The position numbers and the translations under genes are program-made. The notes beneath the pieces were generated by a model. It was not told where the DNA came from. It worked only from the letters and a program-made list of their open reading frames with translations, and did no database searches. Positions 26,636 through 36,185 of a stretch of DNA of 64,000 nt are shown here, piece after piece. The first letter of the stretch is position 1, and each line of letters opens with the position of its first letter. The stretch spans positions 237,394-301,393 of the forward strand of contig NZ_JAKZGL010000004.1 of the NCBI RefSeq assembly GCF_022549355.1, read 5' to 3'. The stretch comes from Acinetobacter sp. NIPH 2699. Lineage in GTDB: Bacteria; Pseudomonadota; Gammaproteobacteria; Pseudomonadales; Moraxellaceae.

Positions 26636-27211
26636 TTAAAAAGACTGATACAACTGCCACGCGAAACTCAAGCCAACCCAAACTGCAACCACAAGTAGAA
26701 TCAGAACGGCGATGCCGAGCAAATCAGGTATTCGCAGCCAAATCCAGCTCACAATCGGATTACGCCAAAATGCTGAAGTTTTCTGTTTTTGCTCTAGGGA
26801 TTCATGTAAAAATGGATGCACCACATGGATATCACTATGCACCTGATATTCCTCACGGATATGCTCATGCACAATCTCAAGCGTCTTTCGGCTTGGACGA
26901 ATAAATACATCGAATAAAGTTCCTACGATCGGAACAAAACCCACCAACATATCCAAGATAGCCAGTTTCACCACACCATTAAGTTTATGTTGCGGAACCC
27001 CCACTTCTCTGGCTTTCTTAAAAGCGTATAAAGTCAGAATAAAACCAGCAATATCACCTGCAAAAGGGATGGTACTCAGTGCCGCATCTGCGCCAACCCC
27101 TTGTTTGGTAAATGGAATCCGCACCAAGCTATCCATGGTATTTGCGAATTTGGCTAAATCACGCTCTACAACGATTGCTTGCTGCTGTGTTAATTTTTTT
27201 TGTTCTGTCAT
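26636..27211 (-). CDS. DUF4112 membrane protein
   Basis: The 191-residue protein matches the DUF4112 pattern: a helical start (VERDLAKFANTMDSLVRIPFT), then GADAALSTIPFAGDIAGFILTLYAF and the second hydrophobic hairpin LAILDMLVGFVPIVGTLFDVF. A C-terminal membrane helix (about 165-188) follows. The function of the family is not known. It has no clear operon partner. mgtE lies 74 nt upstream on the same strand. Confidence 0.88.
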   Translation of the reverse strand: MTEQKKLTQQQAIVVERDLAKFANTMDSLVRIPFTKQGVGADAALSTIPFAGDIAGFILTLYAFKKAREVGVPQHKLNGVVKLAILDMLVGFVPIVGTLFDVFIRPSRKTLEIVHEHIREEYQVHSDIHVVHPFLHESLEQKQKTSAFWRNPIVSWIWLRIPDLLGIAVLILLVVAVWVGLSFAWQLYQSF

Positions 27212-27285
27212 TCGCTCAACTCAAAACCAAGTTTATGTATTGATAATAAAATAGTTTTTCAATCTAGTTGGTATAATTATTACAA

Positions 27286-28623
27286 CTAGAATAAGATCAT
27301 AGAAGCAATAAATAGATAGACAATCACACCTGTAGCATCACATATTGATGTGACTAAAGGCGCTGAAGCGCTTGCTGGGTCTAGCCCAACGCGATTCAAA
27401 ATAAACGGTAAACTCATACCAATGAGACAACCCATTAACACAATCCCCATCATACTCAAGGCCAACACCAGTGCCACCCATTCATCACCACGGAAATATC
27501 CAAGCAGTGAAACTGCGATGGCCATTGTTCCTCCCAAACATAAGGCAACTAAGCTCTCTCGACCGAGGAGATAAAACCAATCTTTAAACTGCACATCGCC
27601 TGTAGCCAACGCCCGGACCATTAAAGTGGAAGACTGTGAACCTGCATTCCCTCCACTGCCGACCAACAGTGGCAAGAAAAAAACCAGAACCAAATGCTGT
27701 GCGATCAAATCCTCATAATGTGCAATCCCTAAACCAGACAGCAAACTACCAAATACCAAAAAAACCAGCCAAAAAACACGCTTTTGGTAGAGTTGTAAAA
27801 TCGGCGCAGATTTAATACTCAGTTTCGAAGATGCATTTACCGCCCCAACTTTTAAGAAGTCTTCTGTCGCCTCTTCACTGGCAACATCCATCGCATCATC
27901 ATAGGTCACGATCCCCACCATCATGTCATGATGATCAATGATCGGAAGTGCCAAAAAATCATATCGGGCAATGGTCTTGGCAACCTCATCTTGATCTGTA
28001 TCAACATAAGCAGTCAAAACATGCGTGACCATCAACTCATTAATATTCTGGGTTTCAGGTGCAAGGATCAATTGTTTTAATGACAAAACGCCCAATATTT
28101 TTCGTGCTTCATCTAATACATAAGCAAAATAAATGGTTTCTGTATCTGGTGCTTCAAGACGCAACATTTTAATAGCATCTTTCACCGTAATATTAGGTTT
28201 TAAGGTTGCATATTCGGAGCTCATAATCGCCCCTGCCGTTCCCTCAAGATAAGAGGAAAGTTGACGAATGTCCTCTCTTTCTGCTTGGGCAAGTGCAGGA
28301 AGCAATGCTTTTTGTTGTTGTTCGTCTAGGCATTTAAAAACATCAGCTCGTTTGTCCGATGACATTTCACCGATGATGTCAGCCAAAATATTTCTTGGCA
28401 TTGCTTTGGCGAGTTTAACTTGTTCAACAGGCGGAAGATAAGAAAAAACATAAGCTCTTTCAGGTAAATGCATCAATAACAATTGGCTTTGTTCAATTGA
28501 AAGTTGAGGTAAAAGATCAGCGATATCAACTGCGGGAAAAGTTTCGACCGATGCAAGCGCGAGTTCAATATTGTTATTCTTTAACGCATCTTGCAATAAA
28601 TATAAAAAGTTGTTGTAGCTCAT
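27286..28623 (-). CDS. mgtE: Magnesium transporter MgtE
   Basis: MgtE is a Mg2+-selective channel gated by its cytoplasmic domain. The open frame extends to 28653. I prefer the ATG at 28623 (MSYNNFLYL) because AGAGG lies about 7 nt before it. That gives 445 residues: an MgtE N domain (about 15-115), two CBS domains (about 120-240), a connecting helix and five membrane helices from about 275. The hallmark GGNAGSQSSTLMVRALA and the C-terminal DPASASAPLVTSICDATGV are present. No Mg2+ riboswitch was recognised upstream. Confidence 0.95.
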   Translation of the reverse strand: MSYNNFLYLLQDALKNNNIELALASVETFPAVDIADLLPQLSIEQSQLLLMHLPERAYVFSYLPPVEQVKLAKAMPRNILADIIGEMSSDKRADVFKCLDEQQQKALLPALAQAEREDIRQLSSYLEGTAGAIMSSEYATLKPNITVKDAIKMLRLEAPDTETIYFAYVLDEARKILGVLSLKQLILAPETQNINELMVTHVLTAYVDTDQDEVAKTIARYDFLALPIIDHHDMMVGIVTYDDAMDVASEEATEDFLKVGAVNASSKLSIKSAPILQLYQKRVFWLVFLVFGSLLSGLGIAHYEDLIAQHLVLVFFLPLLVGSGGNAGSQSSTLMVRALATGDVQFKDWFYLLGRESLVALCLGGTMAIAVSLLGYFRGDEWVALVLALSMMGIVLMGCLIGMSLPFILNRVGLDPASASAPLVTSICDATGVIVYLFIASMILF

Positions 28624-28804
28624 TTCTACCTCTTCACTACAATAAATCAGCAATGAAGATACACAGCATATTATTTTACTGTCGAGTAACGACCTTCATT
28701 CTGATTTTTATGAAAATAAAATGTGTAATTCGGAATAAATTACAACTCTGCGTGTCCATTTAGGGAATACAACCTCAATTCACCGTTTATACGGCGCGTG
28801 CATA

Positions 28805-28839
28805 ATAAAGGCTTGAGTCAAGCTGACACAAGCCTTTAT
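28805..28839 (-). terminator. Terminator-like inverted repeat downstream of the RND gene
   Basis: ATAAAGGCTTG (28805-28815) and CAAGCCTTTAT (28829-28839) form an 11-bp perfect stem with a 13-nt loop. It lies about 55 nt past the stop of the RND transporter gene. The T-rich tail is short. Confidence 0.6.
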
Positions 28840-28894
28840 CTACATGAAAGATGTGATTTTTTGTTTCTATCTAAATTTTTTAAGATCAAAAAAC

Positions 28895-31800
28895 TTAGCT
28901 TACTGCGATGGTTTTCACTTTAAAAATCGACCGAATCAGCACATACATTAAAGGAATAAAAATAAGAACCAGCACCGTACCAAAGACCACCCCACCAAAG
29001 ACACTATAACCAATGGCTTGACGACTGAGTGCCCCAGCACCTGTCGAAAACATTAATGGGATGACCCCTGCACCAAATGCAATAGAGGTCATTAGAATCG
29101 GACGTAGACGTAGCCCAGCAGCGTGTAGCGCAGCATCAAGAACATTCCGTCCCTGCTGCTGTAAACTGGCTGCAAACTCAACCATTAAGATCGCATTTTT
29201 ACAAGAGAGTCCAATGGTTGTAAGGAGTGCAATCTGAAAATAAACATCATTGGCAAAACCAAACCAATAACTAAATAAAATCGTCCCTCCAATGCCGAGC
29301 GGAATAGCCGCCATGACCACCGAAGGAATCGACCAACTTTCATATAAAGCCGCTAAACACAAGAAAATAAAGGCAACCGAGATCAAATATAACCAAATCG
29401 CTTGGTTACTCGATTGCTGTTCTTGATAGGATAAACCACTCCACGCCAATCCTATTTCTGGCATTTGCGCAGCGATATTTGCTAGCCCTCGCATGCCTTC
29501 ACCACTACTGAAACCCGTGGCTGCATCCGCTTCTAATTCAATCGCAGGATAGCCCATAAAACGTTCCAATAAAGGTGGCGCGCCTTCCCATGCAACTTGG
29601 CTAAACTGAGTAAAGGGAATCATTTGTCCTTGTGCATTTTTCACATGCCAAAAGCTCAAGTCTTCTGGTTTGGAGCGATAAGGTGCATCCCCTTGTAAAT
29701 AAACACGTTTGATTCGGCCACGATCAATAAAATCATTGATATAGCTTCCGCTCCACGCTGTGGAAATCGTGCGATTGATTTCATTGATGTTTAAACCGTG
29801 CAGCATAGCAGTACGATGATCAATCTTAATATTCAGAACAGCTTGATCGTCATTGCTTTTTTTATCGAGATTTTCGACACTGTCCAACGCATTCCCTTGC
29901 TGTTGTAGGCTTTTAAAAGAAGCGATCAAATTGTCACGTCCTAAGCCTTGAGTATCTTGCAACCAAAAATCAATTTTGTCAGAGTTACCTAAGCCACGAA
30001 TGACCGAAGGCATCAATACCATAATGCGTGCCTGATTATTTTGCGCAAAGTGTTTCATGGCACGTGCACGAATGGCTTGCGCGCTATTTTCTGTACCTGA
30101 GCGTTCATCCCAATGTTTTAAAGAAACAAATGCCTGCCCTAAGTTTTGACCCGAGCCTGAAAAGTTGCGTCCATGAATGACCATGATGCCATTTAAATTA
30201 TCTTTTTCCTCGGCCAAAAAATAATCTGAAATTTGTTTGCCAATGACTTGGGTTTGGCTCATGGGCGTGCCTTCAGCTAAACGAAACTGAACACCCAAGA
30301 TGGCTTGATCTTCTTGTGGTAAAAAACTGGTCGGTAATTCACGATAGGTCCAAGCAAAAGCACTGACCAAAATAACTAAGGCAACAAGAGATAGAAATTT
30401 AACCTGTATCACTTTTTTCGCGATATTCAAATAAAATTGCCGAACCCAATCTAATCCACGCTCAAAATATTCTGCCCATTTGGCTTTTTGTTGCTGTGGC
30501 TTTAATAAAAGCGCACATAATGCAGGCGTAAGAATCAATGCCACCAGTAAGGATAAAGACATTGCTGCGACTAAAGTGATCGAAAATTGGCGGTAAATAA
30601 TTCCTGTAGCACCAGTAAAAAATGACATTGGAATAAACACTGCTGTCAATACTAAGGTAATCCCAACCAATGCCCCACTAATCTCTTGCATAGACTGAAT
30701 GCTCGCTTGTTTGGCATCCAGCTTCTGCTCATGCATGATCCGTTCAACATTTTCGACCACAACAATCGCATCATCGACCAACAATCCTATCGCCAGTACC
30801 ATCGCGAACAAAGTCAGTGTATTAATACTCATGCCTAAAACAGCAAGGACTGCAAAGGTTCCTAAAATCACCACTGGCACAGTGATCGCAGGAATTAACG
30901 TTGCTCGCCAGTTCTGTAGAAAAAGAAACATCACCAGTACGACTAAAATGATCGCTTCAACAAGTGTTGTCACCACCTGAGACATCGATTCTTTTACAAA
31001 GGGGGTATCGTCACGTGGATACACCACGAAATATCCCTCAGGTAGTCCTTTTTTTAACCTTTCGACTTCGTCATAAATCAAATCCGCTGTTTGCATAACA
31101 TTGGCGCCTACAGCCAATGAAACTGAAAGTCCTGACGCTGGATAGCCATTGAGTCGGTTAAAAACCTGATAGTTTTCTGCACCAATTTCGATTCGGGCAA
31201 TATCTTTAAGGTGAACCATGCCACCATCAGTGTTCGCTTTGAGAATAATGTTTTCAAATTGCTCAGGCGTTCGTAATAAGGAACCTGAGGTTACTTTGGC
31301 ATTTAAATATTGATCATCTACACTCGGTAACTGCCCAATCGCACCTGCTGCCACTTGCGCATTTTGGTTCTCTAACGCAGTACGGACTTCACTCACGCTG
31401 AGTTGGTATTGTTGTAATTTTTTAGGATCTAACCAGATACGCATCGCATATTGTGAGCCAAAAACATTAATTTCCCCAATACCTTCGAGACGACTTAGAT
31501 TAAGCTCAAAATGATTGGTTAAATAATCAGATATGTCGATGTTACTGGAACGTCCAGAAGCATCCGCCAAACCAATGACCATAAAAGAATCACTGAGCGA
31601 TTTACGAACGTTCACACCCTGCCGTTGTACATCCGCTGGTAAACGGTTGATTGCACCATTAATCGCATTTTGAACTTGCACTTGCGCCTGATCAGGATCA
31701 GTGCCTTGCGCAAAAAACAAACTAATCCGACTATTGCCATTGGCATCACTACTGGAACTAAAATAAAGAAGATGGTCAATCCCTTTGATTTGTTGTTCGA

Positions 31801-31996
31801 GTACTTGCGTAACACTATCTTCAACCGCCTGCGCATCCGCCCCACTATAATTGGTAGATACAGTAATCCGAGGTGGAGCAATATCTGGATAACGCTCTAC
31901 AGGTAAATTTAAAACAGCAAGTAACCCCACAGCCATCACAATAATAGCCAATACACTTGCAAAAATAGGGCGATTAATAAAAAACTTAGATAACAT
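28895..31996 (-). CDS. RND efflux transporter, HAE1 family (AcrB/AdeB-like)
   Basis: This is an inner-membrane proton-driven drug/metabolite exporter. The 1033-residue length is typical. It shows the AcrB-family start (FFINRPIFASVLAI), RYPDIAPP and the periplasmic porter domains. Transmembrane helix 4 has the proton-relay Asp pair in GLLVDDAIVVVENVER. GLSCKNAILMVEFA lies in the second half, and FGGVVFGTVLVLIFIPLMYVL is at the end. Such pumps need a membrane-fusion adaptor and an outer-membrane factor. Neither is adjacent: the neighbours are mgtE downstream and a divergent phosphoethanolamine transferase gene upstream. Substrates cannot be predicted. Confidence 0.94.
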   Translation of the reverse strand: MLSKFFINRPIFASVLAIIVMAVGLLAVLNLPVERYPDIAPPRITVSTNYSGADAQAVEDSVTQVLEQQIKGIDHLLYFSSSSDANGNSRISLFFAQGTDPDQAQVQVQNAINGAINRLPADVQRQGVNVRKSLSDSFMVIGLADASGRSSNIDISDYLTNHFELNLSRLEGIGEINVFGSQYAMRIWLDPKKLQQYQLSVSEVRTALENQNAQVAAGAIGQLPSVDDQYLNAKVTSGSLLRTPEQFENIILKANTDGGMVHLKDIARIEIGAENYQVFNRLNGYPASGLSVSLAVGANVMQTADLIYDEVERLKKGLPEGYFVVYPRDDTPFVKESMSQVVTTLVEAIILVVLVMFLFLQNWRATLIPAITVPVVILGTFAVLAVLGMSINTLTLFAMVLAIGLLVDDAIVVVENVERIMHEQKLDAKQASIQSMQEISGALVGITLVLTAVFIPMSFFTGATGIIYRQFSITLVAAMSLSLLVALILTPALCALLLKPQQQKAKWAEYFERGLDWVRQFYLNIAKKVIQVKFLSLVALVILVSAFAWTYRELPTSFLPQEDQAILGVQFRLAEGTPMSQTQVIGKQISDYFLAEEKDNLNGIMVIHGRNFSGSGQNLGQAFVSLKHWDERSGTENSAQAIRARAMKHFAQNNQARIMVLMPSVIRGLGNSDKIDFWLQDTQGLGRDNLIASFKSLQQQGNALDSVENLDKKSNDDQAVLNIKIDHRTAMLHGLNINEINRTISTAWSGSYINDFIDRGRIKRVYLQGDAPYRSKPEDLSFWHVKNAQGQMIPFTQFSQVAWEGAPPLLERFMGYPAIELEADAATGFSSGEGMRGLANIAAQMPEIGLAWSGLSYQEQQSSNQAIWLYLISVAFIFLCLAALYESWSIPSVVMAAIPLGIGGTILFSYWFGFANDVYFQIALLTTIGLSCKNAILMVEFAASLQQQGRNVLDAALHAAGLRLRPILMTSIAFGAGVIPLMFSTGAGALSRQAIGYSVFGGVVFGTVLVLIFIPLMYVLIRSIFKVKTIAVS

Positions 31997-32316
31997 GGCT
32001 GTTCATTCCATTCCTGAAACAGTCAATTTGTCAAAAAGATAGGCAAATATAAACGCTGATCATTACTGAGCTAATAAGGAAACACTATCCCTATTAACAT
32101 ATCATTGCAAAAAGCTAGAATTACGAAGAAATTGTGGATTTTTCAGGTTATTTCAAATAGATTAAAAAGAAAATAAACTAAGTAAATTCAAATAACTAAT
32201 AAACACAAAATTGAAACGACTTTGCTATCAATAAGTTCTTAAATTCAGATTGACAATGCCTACGCTAAAACCGATAGTAGCACGCTTATTGTTCTCTCCT
32301 ATCTTATTCAGTATCT
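31997..32316. other. Divergent gap between RND and phosphoethanolamine transferase genes
   Basis: This gap of 320 bp is AT-rich and non-coding. The plus-strand promoter at 32250-32278 is the only clear signal. No strong promoter for the RND gene was recognised. Confidence 0.6.
32250..32278 (+). promoter_or_regulatory. Promoter of the phosphoethanolamine transferase gene
   Basis: TTGACA (32250-32255) and GATAGT (32273-32278) are 17 bp apart. The start would be about 30 nt before the ATG. The -35 is perfect and the -10 matches four of six. Confidence 0.55.
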
Positions 32317-33930
32317 ATGAAGGCCCACCTGAAGAATTTTAATATTCTCCTATTGATTCTGCTACCCGCTCTGATTACTGGCGGTTTATTCATTTTCTCT
32401 GGCAATGTCTCTGATGGCCTAAGGCTTGGATTTTTATCCCTACCCGGCGTCATTTTCTTATATTTGGCGATTACTCAAAATAAAAAGTATTTGTCTCTGC
32501 TGTCCATCATTTGGTGGCTGATTTTCTGGTCCGACTCACTATTGCGTTCGAGTACTTGGATTTTATTTAGCAGTGACAATGAAGCCTACTTTATTATTGA
32601 GGCGATTGCGAATACCAGTTATGCCGAGACATGGGAGTTTTTGCAACTTCATGCAATGAGCATTATTGCCCTGCTATTTGGTTTGGTTTCACTTACGATC
32701 GCTTATCACTACATCGTATTTAAATATTTAAAAGCTGAAAATTTCCAGCAACTGTGGAACAGCTCAATTTATCGTGCAGCAATTATTTTACTGGTTTTAC
32801 TGAGCTTATCTTGCTATCTCCTCAAGCCGTCACGCAATGTTCATCCAGTTGTATTTTGGAATAATTATCAGGGAAAAATTCAAGATTTCAAAGACCGAAT
32901 CAAGCAACATAAAGATGTTCATCATCAGTGGGATATCAGTGCCAAACAGAACCTAATCGTTGCAGAACACGCTAAACAGAAACAAACTCACGTGTTGGTC
33001 TTGTCTGAAAGTATCACCAGTCTTGATTTGGGCTTATGCGGCTATGCTCGAAATACCACGCCTGAACTCTCAAAAAGAATTGATCAGATTAAAGTATTTT
33101 GTAATGCATTTTCACCATCTCCCTCCACGATTAATGCCTTACGGGTACTTTTAACTGAAAGCCCTGCTTCAGAATATGATCGATATTCACCAGAAAGTGT
33201 ACTTGCTTATGCAAAAGCAGCAGGTTATAAAATTTACTGGCTCAGCAATCAAGATGATATTTACCTGTCCTCATTATTCGGTTCTTATGCGGATAAAGCG
33301 ATCTATAAAAATACCCGTTCAGGACGCAGCAGCACTTCTTTAGATGAAAATCTGATCCCAGCTTATCAACAAGCCCTTGCAGATCCTGAGCCGAAAAAGT
33401 TAATTATTCTGCATATGATCGGCACACATCCCAACTATAAAGAACGTTACCCTGCTCTGTTTAATCAGTTTAGTAGCGATAGTAATGATGCGGTAGAGAT
33501 GCGACTCAAGAAAAATGATATTGATCCATGGATACGTTCCATGCGTAATCATTATGACAATGCCATCTTGTATCAAGACACGTTATTGGCTCAAATTTTG
33601 GATAAGCTGATGGCGGAAAAGAACTTAGACTTTAGGTCATTTACTGTTGTTTCAGATCATGGCAATGAAGTTGGACATGAGATCGATTATGCGGGTCATA
33701 GCCCAAATACGAAAGCGGGTTATCAAGTTCCTGTAATGATGTGGTACGACCATATACCGTCAACAGGCGTGGATCTCACCAAAACCATCAACACCGCTGA
33801 ACTCGACAACAATTTGATGCAGATTATGGGACTCAAAGATAAATCTGCACCACCTCAGTCCTATTGGCTAGACCAAGATTATCACTTCAGCCCTGAAGTG
33901 AACTGGCCTTATTGGGAAAAAAAGCAGTGA
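32317..33930 (+). CDS. Phosphoethanolamine transferase (EptA/CptA-like)
   Basis: The family moves phosphoethanolamine from phosphatidylethanolamine to lipid A, core sugars or other envelope glycans. The 537 residues include about five N-terminal membrane helices (to about residue 170) and a periplasmic alkaline-phosphatase-fold domain. That domain has the metal/nucleophile region LSESITSLDLGLCGYARNTTPEL near residue 230 and SDHGNEVGH near 447. The more usual pattern in EptA is GETxRA, so this is a divergent member. It might be a CptA/EptB-type enzyme rather than the pmrC-type lipid A enzyme. It has its own promoter and is followed by glpQ. Confidence 0.85.
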   Translation: MKAHLKNFNILLLILLPALITGGLFIFSGNVSDGLRLGFLSLPGVIFLYLAITQNKKYLSLLSIIWWLIFWSDSLLRSSTWILFSSDNEAYFIIEAIANTSYAETWEFLQLHAMSIIALLFGLVSLTIAYHYIVFKYLKAENFQQLWNSSIYRAAIILLVLLSLSCYLLKPSRNVHPVVFWNNYQGKIQDFKDRIKQHKDVHHQWDISAKQNLIVAEHAKQKQTHVLVLSESITSLDLGLCGYARNTTPELSKRIDQIKVFCNAFSPSPSTINALRVLLTESPASEYDRYSPESVLAYAKAAGYKIYWLSNQDDIYLSSLFGSYADKAIYKNTRSGRSSTSLDENLIPAYQQALADPEPKKLIILHMIGTHPNYKERYPALFNQFSSDSNDAVEMRLKKNDIDPWIRSMRNHYDNAILYQDTLLAQILDKLMAEKNLDFRSFTVVSDHGNEVGHEIDYAGHSPNTKAGYQVPVMMWYDHIPSTGVDLTKTINTAELDNNLMQIMGLKDKSAPPQSYWLDQDYHFSPEVNWPYWEKKQ

Positions 33931-34102
33931 TTGTTGAAGATTAGAACACCCAGTTTTAACATTGGGTAAAATTGGATGTTTTATTTCAATTGTTTTATTT
34001 AAACATTCTTTTTATTTTCATCAAATAATCATCTCATTGTCATCTGTTTGATAAATTTAATCAGCACACTAAGGCTCTAATAAAAAACACAAGAGTTTAG
34101 AT

Positions 34103-35245
34103 ATGTTAAAAAAAGCAGTCGCAAGTCTTTGTCTAGTCAGCCTTGTAGGTTGTAATAGTGATGACAATGATTCATCTAAATCGACTCAACCTGAGTATCA
34201 ATTGCCGCAGATTTTAGTGGTCGGACATCGTGGTGCGAGTGCGCTGCGACCTGAACATACCCTTGAGGCTTATCAAAAAGCGATTGATGATGGTGCAGAT
34301 TTTATTGAACCTGATGTCGTCTCGACCAAAGATGGTATTTTAGTGGCACGCCATGAAAATGAAATCAGCGGCACCACCAATGTTGCCAGTCTGCCAGAAT
34401 TTGCAGATCGTAAAACCACAAAAGTGATTGATGGCCAAAGTATCGAAGGTTGGTTCACAGAGGACTTTACACTCAAAGAGTTACAGCAACTCAAAGCACG
34501 CGAACGTATTCCAGAGGATCGACCTGCCAATCAAAACTATAATGACCTATATGCGATCCCAACATTGGAACAAATTATTGAACTTGCCGATGCACATTAC
34601 AAAAAAACAGGCAAGATCATTGGCTTATATATTGAAACCAAACACCCCTCCTTTTTCCAAAAACAAAATTTAGCAATGGAAGACACTTTGCTAAAAACCT
34701 TAGCCAAATACACATATACCCGTGACATCGCACCCGTCTACTTACAGTCATTTGAAGTGAGTAATTTAAAATATTTAAAAGGTCAATTGGATGCGCATAA
34801 AAGTGTTAAACATGCACAACTGATCCAACTTTATGATGAGAAAACAGTACAACCAGCAGATTTTGTGGCGCAAAATATCTCAACCACCTATGCGGATATG
34901 GCAACTGCACAAGGCTTAAAAGAGGTTGCGCAATATGCAAATGGTGTTGGACCGTGGAAGCCTTATATCTTTAAAGATGAAGCCATGACACAAACCACAT
35001 CATTTATCCCTGATGCTCATCAAGTCGGACTAAAAGTACATCCATATACATTCCGTCCAGAAAATAAATTCTTACCTGAGACGTTAAAGTGTAGTACTGA
35101 AACGTCAAAAGCAGCCGAACGCTGTCCAACAGGTTCAATCAAAGAATTACAGCTTTATTTCAAAGCAGGGGTTGATGGGGTATTTGCTGATGATCCAGCC
35201 ATTGCTCGCCAAGCGGTACAAAGCTACCTAGCCCAAACAAAATAA
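34103..35245 (+). CDS. Glycerophosphodiester phosphodiesterase lipoprotein (GlpQ-like)
   Basis: The enzyme hydrolyses glycerophosphodiesters to glycerol-3-phosphate and an alcohol. It has 380 residues. A lipoprotein signal ends in LVGC with Cys17. The GDPD catalytic residues are in VVGHRGASALRPEHTLEAY (H42), FIEPDVV (E69, D71) and ARHENEISG (H84). The later YIETK segment fits the metal site. The periplasmic, lipid-anchored form matches GlpQ rather than the cytoplasmic UgpQ. A phosphate-source or membrane-lipid turnover role is inferred. Confidence 0.93.
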   Translation: MLKKAVASLCLVSLVGCNSDDNDSSKSTQPEYQLPQILVVGHRGASALRPEHTLEAYQKAIDDGADFIEPDVVSTKDGILVARHENEISGTTNVASLPEFADRKTTKVIDGQSIEGWFTEDFTLKELQQLKARERIPEDRPANQNYNDLYAIPTLEQIIELADAHYKKTGKIIGLYIETKHPSFFQKQNLAMEDTLLKTLAKYTYTRDIAPVYLQSFEVSNLKYLKGQLDAHKSVKHAQLIQLYDEKTVQPADFVAQNISTTYADMATAQGLKEVAQYANGVGPWKPYIFKDEAMTQTTSFIPDAHQVGLKVHPYTFRPENKFLPETLKCSTETSKAAERCPTGSIKELQLYFKAGVDGVFADDPAIARQAVQSYLAQTK

Positions 35246-35252
35246 GCTGATC

Positions 35253-35285
35253 AACAAGGGTCGCGATCAGTGCTGCCCTTGTTTT
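35253..35285 (+). terminator. Terminator of the glpQ-like gene, overlapping the pnuC 3' end
   Basis: AACAAGGG (35253-35260) and CCCTTGTT (35276-35283) form an 8-bp stem followed by T4. The right arm lies inside the last codons of the convergent pnuC gene. Confidence 0.65.
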
Positions 35286-35857
35286 ATGGGATGTGCCAAT
35301 TGCTTTTGTTTGGCTCTGGTCCATTGCCACCAACCATAGGTTGCTAATCCAACAAATGCCGCATATAAACCCGCAGTTAAAAACAGTTCTTTGTATACAA
35401 ACATGCCTACATAGACGATATCCACAAAGATCCAAAGCACCCAAGTTGCAATATGCTTGCGACTGGTCCAATAGGTTGCGAGCAAACTAAATGCGGCAAG
35501 TTGCGCATCTAATATCGGTACGGCTGCATCGGTGAAGTGCTTCAACATTAAACCCAATAATAATCCACCCATTGCAGCCAAACACATTTGCCCCATTGCG
35601 ATCCGAATCACGATGGGTTCAATGCGAATCTCGTGCTCTTGTCGTTTCCCTTTCAACCAATAATAAAAACCATAGAAATTGAACGCGATAAAGAAAAATT
35701 GCAGGATGGTTTCAGCATACAACTTATAGTTGAAAAAAAGATACGCATACAAGGCACAAGCCAAAACATTAAACCCCCAACACCACATATGGCGCTGAAT
35801 CGTTAATGTGACACCGATAACACTCATCAAGACAGCAATGATTTCTAAAGCAGACAA
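35267..35857 (-). CDS. pnuC: Nicotinamide riboside/mononucleotide transporter PnuC
   Basis: PnuC proteins take up nicotinamide riboside by facilitated diffusion for NAD synthesis. The 196-residue protein has about seven hydrophobic helices and the family pattern WGFNVLACALYAYLFF with LYAETILQFFFIAFNFYGFYYW near residues 27-67. The later TYWTSRKHIATWVLWIFVDIVY is the conserved W/D helix. PnuT/PnuX variants for other vitamins exist, and no NAD or thiamine riboswitch was recognised upstream to separate them. Confidence 0.9.
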   Translation of the reverse strand: MSALEIIAVLMSVIGVTLTIQRHMWCWGFNVLACALYAYLFFNYKLYAETILQFFFIAFNFYGFYYWLKGKRQEHEIRIEPIVIRIAMGQMCLAAMGGLLLGLMLKHFTDAAVPILDAQLAAFSLLATYWTSRKHIATWVLWIFVDIVYVGMFVYKELFLTAGLYAAFVGLATYGWWQWTRAKQKQLAHPIKQGQH

Positions 35858-35994
35858 GAGAAAACTTCTATTTAAATATCGAATAAGGTCATTATGAAAA
35901 GATCTTCAATTTAAGCAACCATAAAATCTTTAAGGGCTATTTTTTATTTTTTCAGCACCATTGAGAATAATGACTATTTTTTATTCATACCTTA

Positions 35995-36003
35995 TGCTAT
36001 AAA
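35995..36003 (+). promoter_or_regulatory. Extended -10 promoter of the EamA leader
   Basis: TGCTATAAA is a full extended -10 element (TG at 35995-35996, TATAAA at 35998-36003). It would start a leader RNA near 36010, about 250 nt before the EamA gene. Confidence 0.5.
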
Positions 36004-36022
36004 AATCCAAAGCTTATTTTAT

Positions 36023-36163
36023 ATGACCCACATGATCATTCATAAAGTTCCCGCCATATGTCTTGCTCATATCACAGCTTGCATTCTCAGCAATGCAAGC
36101 TGGCGACGTGTCTGCGTGTCTATGCGAGGAGGCTTTGCATTATTTCATCCGATGACGATTTAA
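36023..36163 (+). CDS. Possible leader peptide (46 codons) upstream of the EamA gene
   Basis: The frame is open from ATG 36023 (second ATG at 36032) to TAA at 36161. The peptide is rich in Cys, Arg, Ile and Met and contains SWRRVCVSMRGG near its middle. The stop falls just before the sequences that could open the terminator, where a leader-peptide stop is expected. No clear ribosome-binding site precedes either ATG, so translation is uncertain. Confidence 0.3.
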   Translation: MTHMIIHKVPAICLAHITACILSNASWRRVCVSMRGGFALFHPMTI

Positions 36164-36185
36164 AAAAGACATCACATGAAACATC

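Noticed and set aside
35858..36009. NAD or thiamine riboswitch upstream of pnuC
   Set aside because: The minus-strand leader is short and AT-rich and shows none of the conserved riboswitch cores.
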